The translations under genes and the position numbers were made by a program. From assembly GCA_020049045.1 (NCBI GenBank), contig JAIFLN010000002.1:1-42846 (forward strand): a stretch of 42,846 bases of DNA, read 5' to 3'. Under the pieces are notes generated by a model, which was given only the letters and a program-made list of their open reading frames with translations, ran no database searches and had not been told where the DNA came from. This stretch comes from Spirochaetota bacterium (GTDB lineage: Bacteria > Spirochaetota > Spirochaetia > JABEVK01). Positions within the stretch are counted from its first letter, which is position 1. Every line of letters begins with the position of its first letter. This document shows, piece after piece, positions 41,924 to 42,846 of this stretch.

Positions 41924-42636
41924 TGAAACATCGACTTCTTGTTGCCTTCGGTCTGGCGAGCTTGCTGACGGGCATGCTTTCTGCCCAAGACGGACTTCAG
42001 TTTGCCCAGGGCATAGGTGCCCAATACGACAGCAAGCTAGGCTTCGTTCCCTCGTACCGGGTTGAGCTGACAGCGCCTCTGGTCCGAAATCCAGGCTTGA
42101 GTCTCGAGGCCAAAGTGTCCAACGACTTCGCCGTCCTGGCCGACACCCTGGGCGCCTCGCTTGCCGTCCACTTCCGTCTTGCTCCGCTGGTGTCCTTCAC
42201 CCTCGAAACACCGGCTTCGGTGACTTTTCGAGTGCTGGCAGACTTCCAGGCCCAACTCGCGGGCAGTGCGAAGCTGGCGGTCAGCAATCAACAGGACTCG
42301 CAGAATCGACCCGGTCCCGTTCCTTCGGGCTGGGTGCTAGGGTCTGAACTGTCGTCGACGGCGTCAGCAGCTTTCGGCAACCGCCCAACCGGACAGGGGC
42401 TTCTCTATCAGGCAGCTGGCCAGCTCGAAGTCGGCTACCAGTCCGCCGTGGTTTCACCCAACCTCAAGCTCGTCGCGACGGCCGATCTCGGTGCGCTGAA
42501 ACTCACCGACGTGAAAAGCACCGCGAGTTTGAACTTCAACTGGGACCACCTGTTGGGCAGCGTTTCGGTTGGAGTCTCCCTGCTCAGCACCTCGCCCGTC
42601 TACGACTATGCTGTTGGAGTCGGTTATCGGTTTTGA
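41920..42636 (+). CDS. Secreted beta-barrel-like protein, last gene of lipoprotein operon
   Basis: 238 aa; signal peptide about 1-22 (ending MLSAQ). Alternating amphipathic strands (YRVELTAPLV, LSLEAKVSNDFAVLADTL, VSFTLETPASVTFRVLADFQ, KLVATADLGALKL) and a terminal aromatic residue (YDYAVGVGYRF) suggest an outer-membrane barrel. No named family. GGAGGG lies upstream. A second ATG directly follows the first (MMKH) and could be used instead. Confidence 0.8.
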   Translation: MMKHRLLVAFGLASLLTGMLSAQDGLQFAQGIGAQYDSKLGFVPSYRVELTAPLVRNPGLSLEAKVSNDFAVLADTLGASLAVHFRLAPLVSFTLETPASVTFRVLADFQAQLAGSAKLAVSNQQDSQNRPGPVPSGWVLGSELSSTASAAFGNRPTGQGLLYQAAGQLEVGYQSAVVSPNLKLVATADLGALKLTDVKSTASLNFNWDHLLGSVSVGVSLLSTSPVYDYAVGVGYRF

Positions 42637-42645
42637 GGGGACAAT

Positions 42646-42846
42646 TCAATCCTTGCGCAGAATCTTCTCCATCGCCTTGCCCTTGGCCAGTTCGTCGATC
42701 AGCTTGTCGAGCCAGCGGACTTTCTGCACCAGCTTGTCTTCGATATCTTCCACCCGGTAGCCGCAGATGACACCCGTGATCTTCGAGGCATTGGGGTGAA
42801 GCTGCGGAGCCTGAGCAAAGAAATGCTCAAAATCGGTGCCGGCAGC
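42646..42846 (-). CDS. DUF2200 family protein (partial, 5' end outside window)
   Basis: Only the C-terminal 66 codons are present on the minus strand: [20 protein letters not shown], then [20 protein letters not shown], then [20 protein letters not shown] and D before TGA. This is the conserved end of DUF2200, a small cytosolic family of unknown function. Convergent with the barrel-like gene, nine bases apart. Confidence 0.9.
   Translation of the reverse strand, partial: AAGTDFEHFFAQAPQLHPNASKITGVICGYRVEDIEDKLVQKVRWLDKLIDELAKGKAMEKILRKD

Overview
The window looks like chromosome of a GC-rich, motile, didermic bacterium. Lipoproteins, predicted outer-membrane barrels and two methyl-accepting chemotaxis proteins support this. 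Several features would fit a spirochaete (Spirochaetota): chemoreceptors with multi-spanning membrane inputs, a caspase carrying surface repeats like those of Leptospira LA_2272 proteins, and DUF1566 lipoproteins. The assignment is tentative: there is no rRNA, tRNA or marker phylogeny here. Genes are tightly packed and many adjacent pairs share ATGA or GTGA stop/start overlaps, so operons are easy to read.

Layout. 1-375 (-): end of a secreted-protein gene with an apparent one-base frameshift. 465-2395 (+): two coupled paralogous secreted proteins, each with seven repeats that suggest a beta-propeller. 2382-5460 (-): a membrane LuxR-type regulator and a GGDEF/EAL phosphodiesterase, divergent from a chemoreceptor (5498-7108, +). 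7112-8979 (-): an aldo/keto reductase and a DMT-family exporter that seems to start at ATT. 9097-11735 (+): a Cache-HAMP chemoreceptor and a YhhQ queuosine-precursor transporter. 11806-14566 (+): an archaeal-type PEP carboxylase, an SbtA bicarbonate transporter and an SbtB-like PII protein, which together look like a bicarbonate-fixing operon. 14599-18413 (+): a hybrid histidine kinase coupled to a response regulator/adenylyl cyclase. 18352-20516 (-): a TipAL-type MerR regulator, an HDOD protein and a NUDIX hydrolase, with a decayed phosphotransferase divergent from the regulator. 21308-25762 (-): a small membrane protein, a two-component system and an M3 metallopeptidase.

25848-31383 is an accessory block. 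It holds a VapBC-like pair, a C5 DNA methyltransferase, an AlwI/FokI-type restriction endonuclease, a Vsr nuclease, two gene remnants (PIN tail and 5'-truncated RibD/DHFR-like protein) meeting at a probable deletion junction, and a HEPN/MNT toxin-antitoxin pair.

31456-35097 (+) is the most interesting unit: a barrel-like protein, an ECF-like sigma factor, a membrane-anchored DUF4384-like protein in the anti-sigma position, and a secreted caspase with a 15-residue repeat domain, three of the four junctions being stop/start overlaps. 35168-38332 (+) carries a dienelactone hydrolase, an AlkD-like protein, a DUF1697 protein and a membrane AraC regulator. 38386-42636 (+) is a coupled operon of three DUF1566 lipoproteins and a barrel-like protein; the middle lipoprotein gene is bracketed by an 85-bp exact repeat. 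A partial DUF2200 gene (-) ends the window. No tRNA, rRNA, CRISPR array, transposase or intergenic gap over 300 bp was found.
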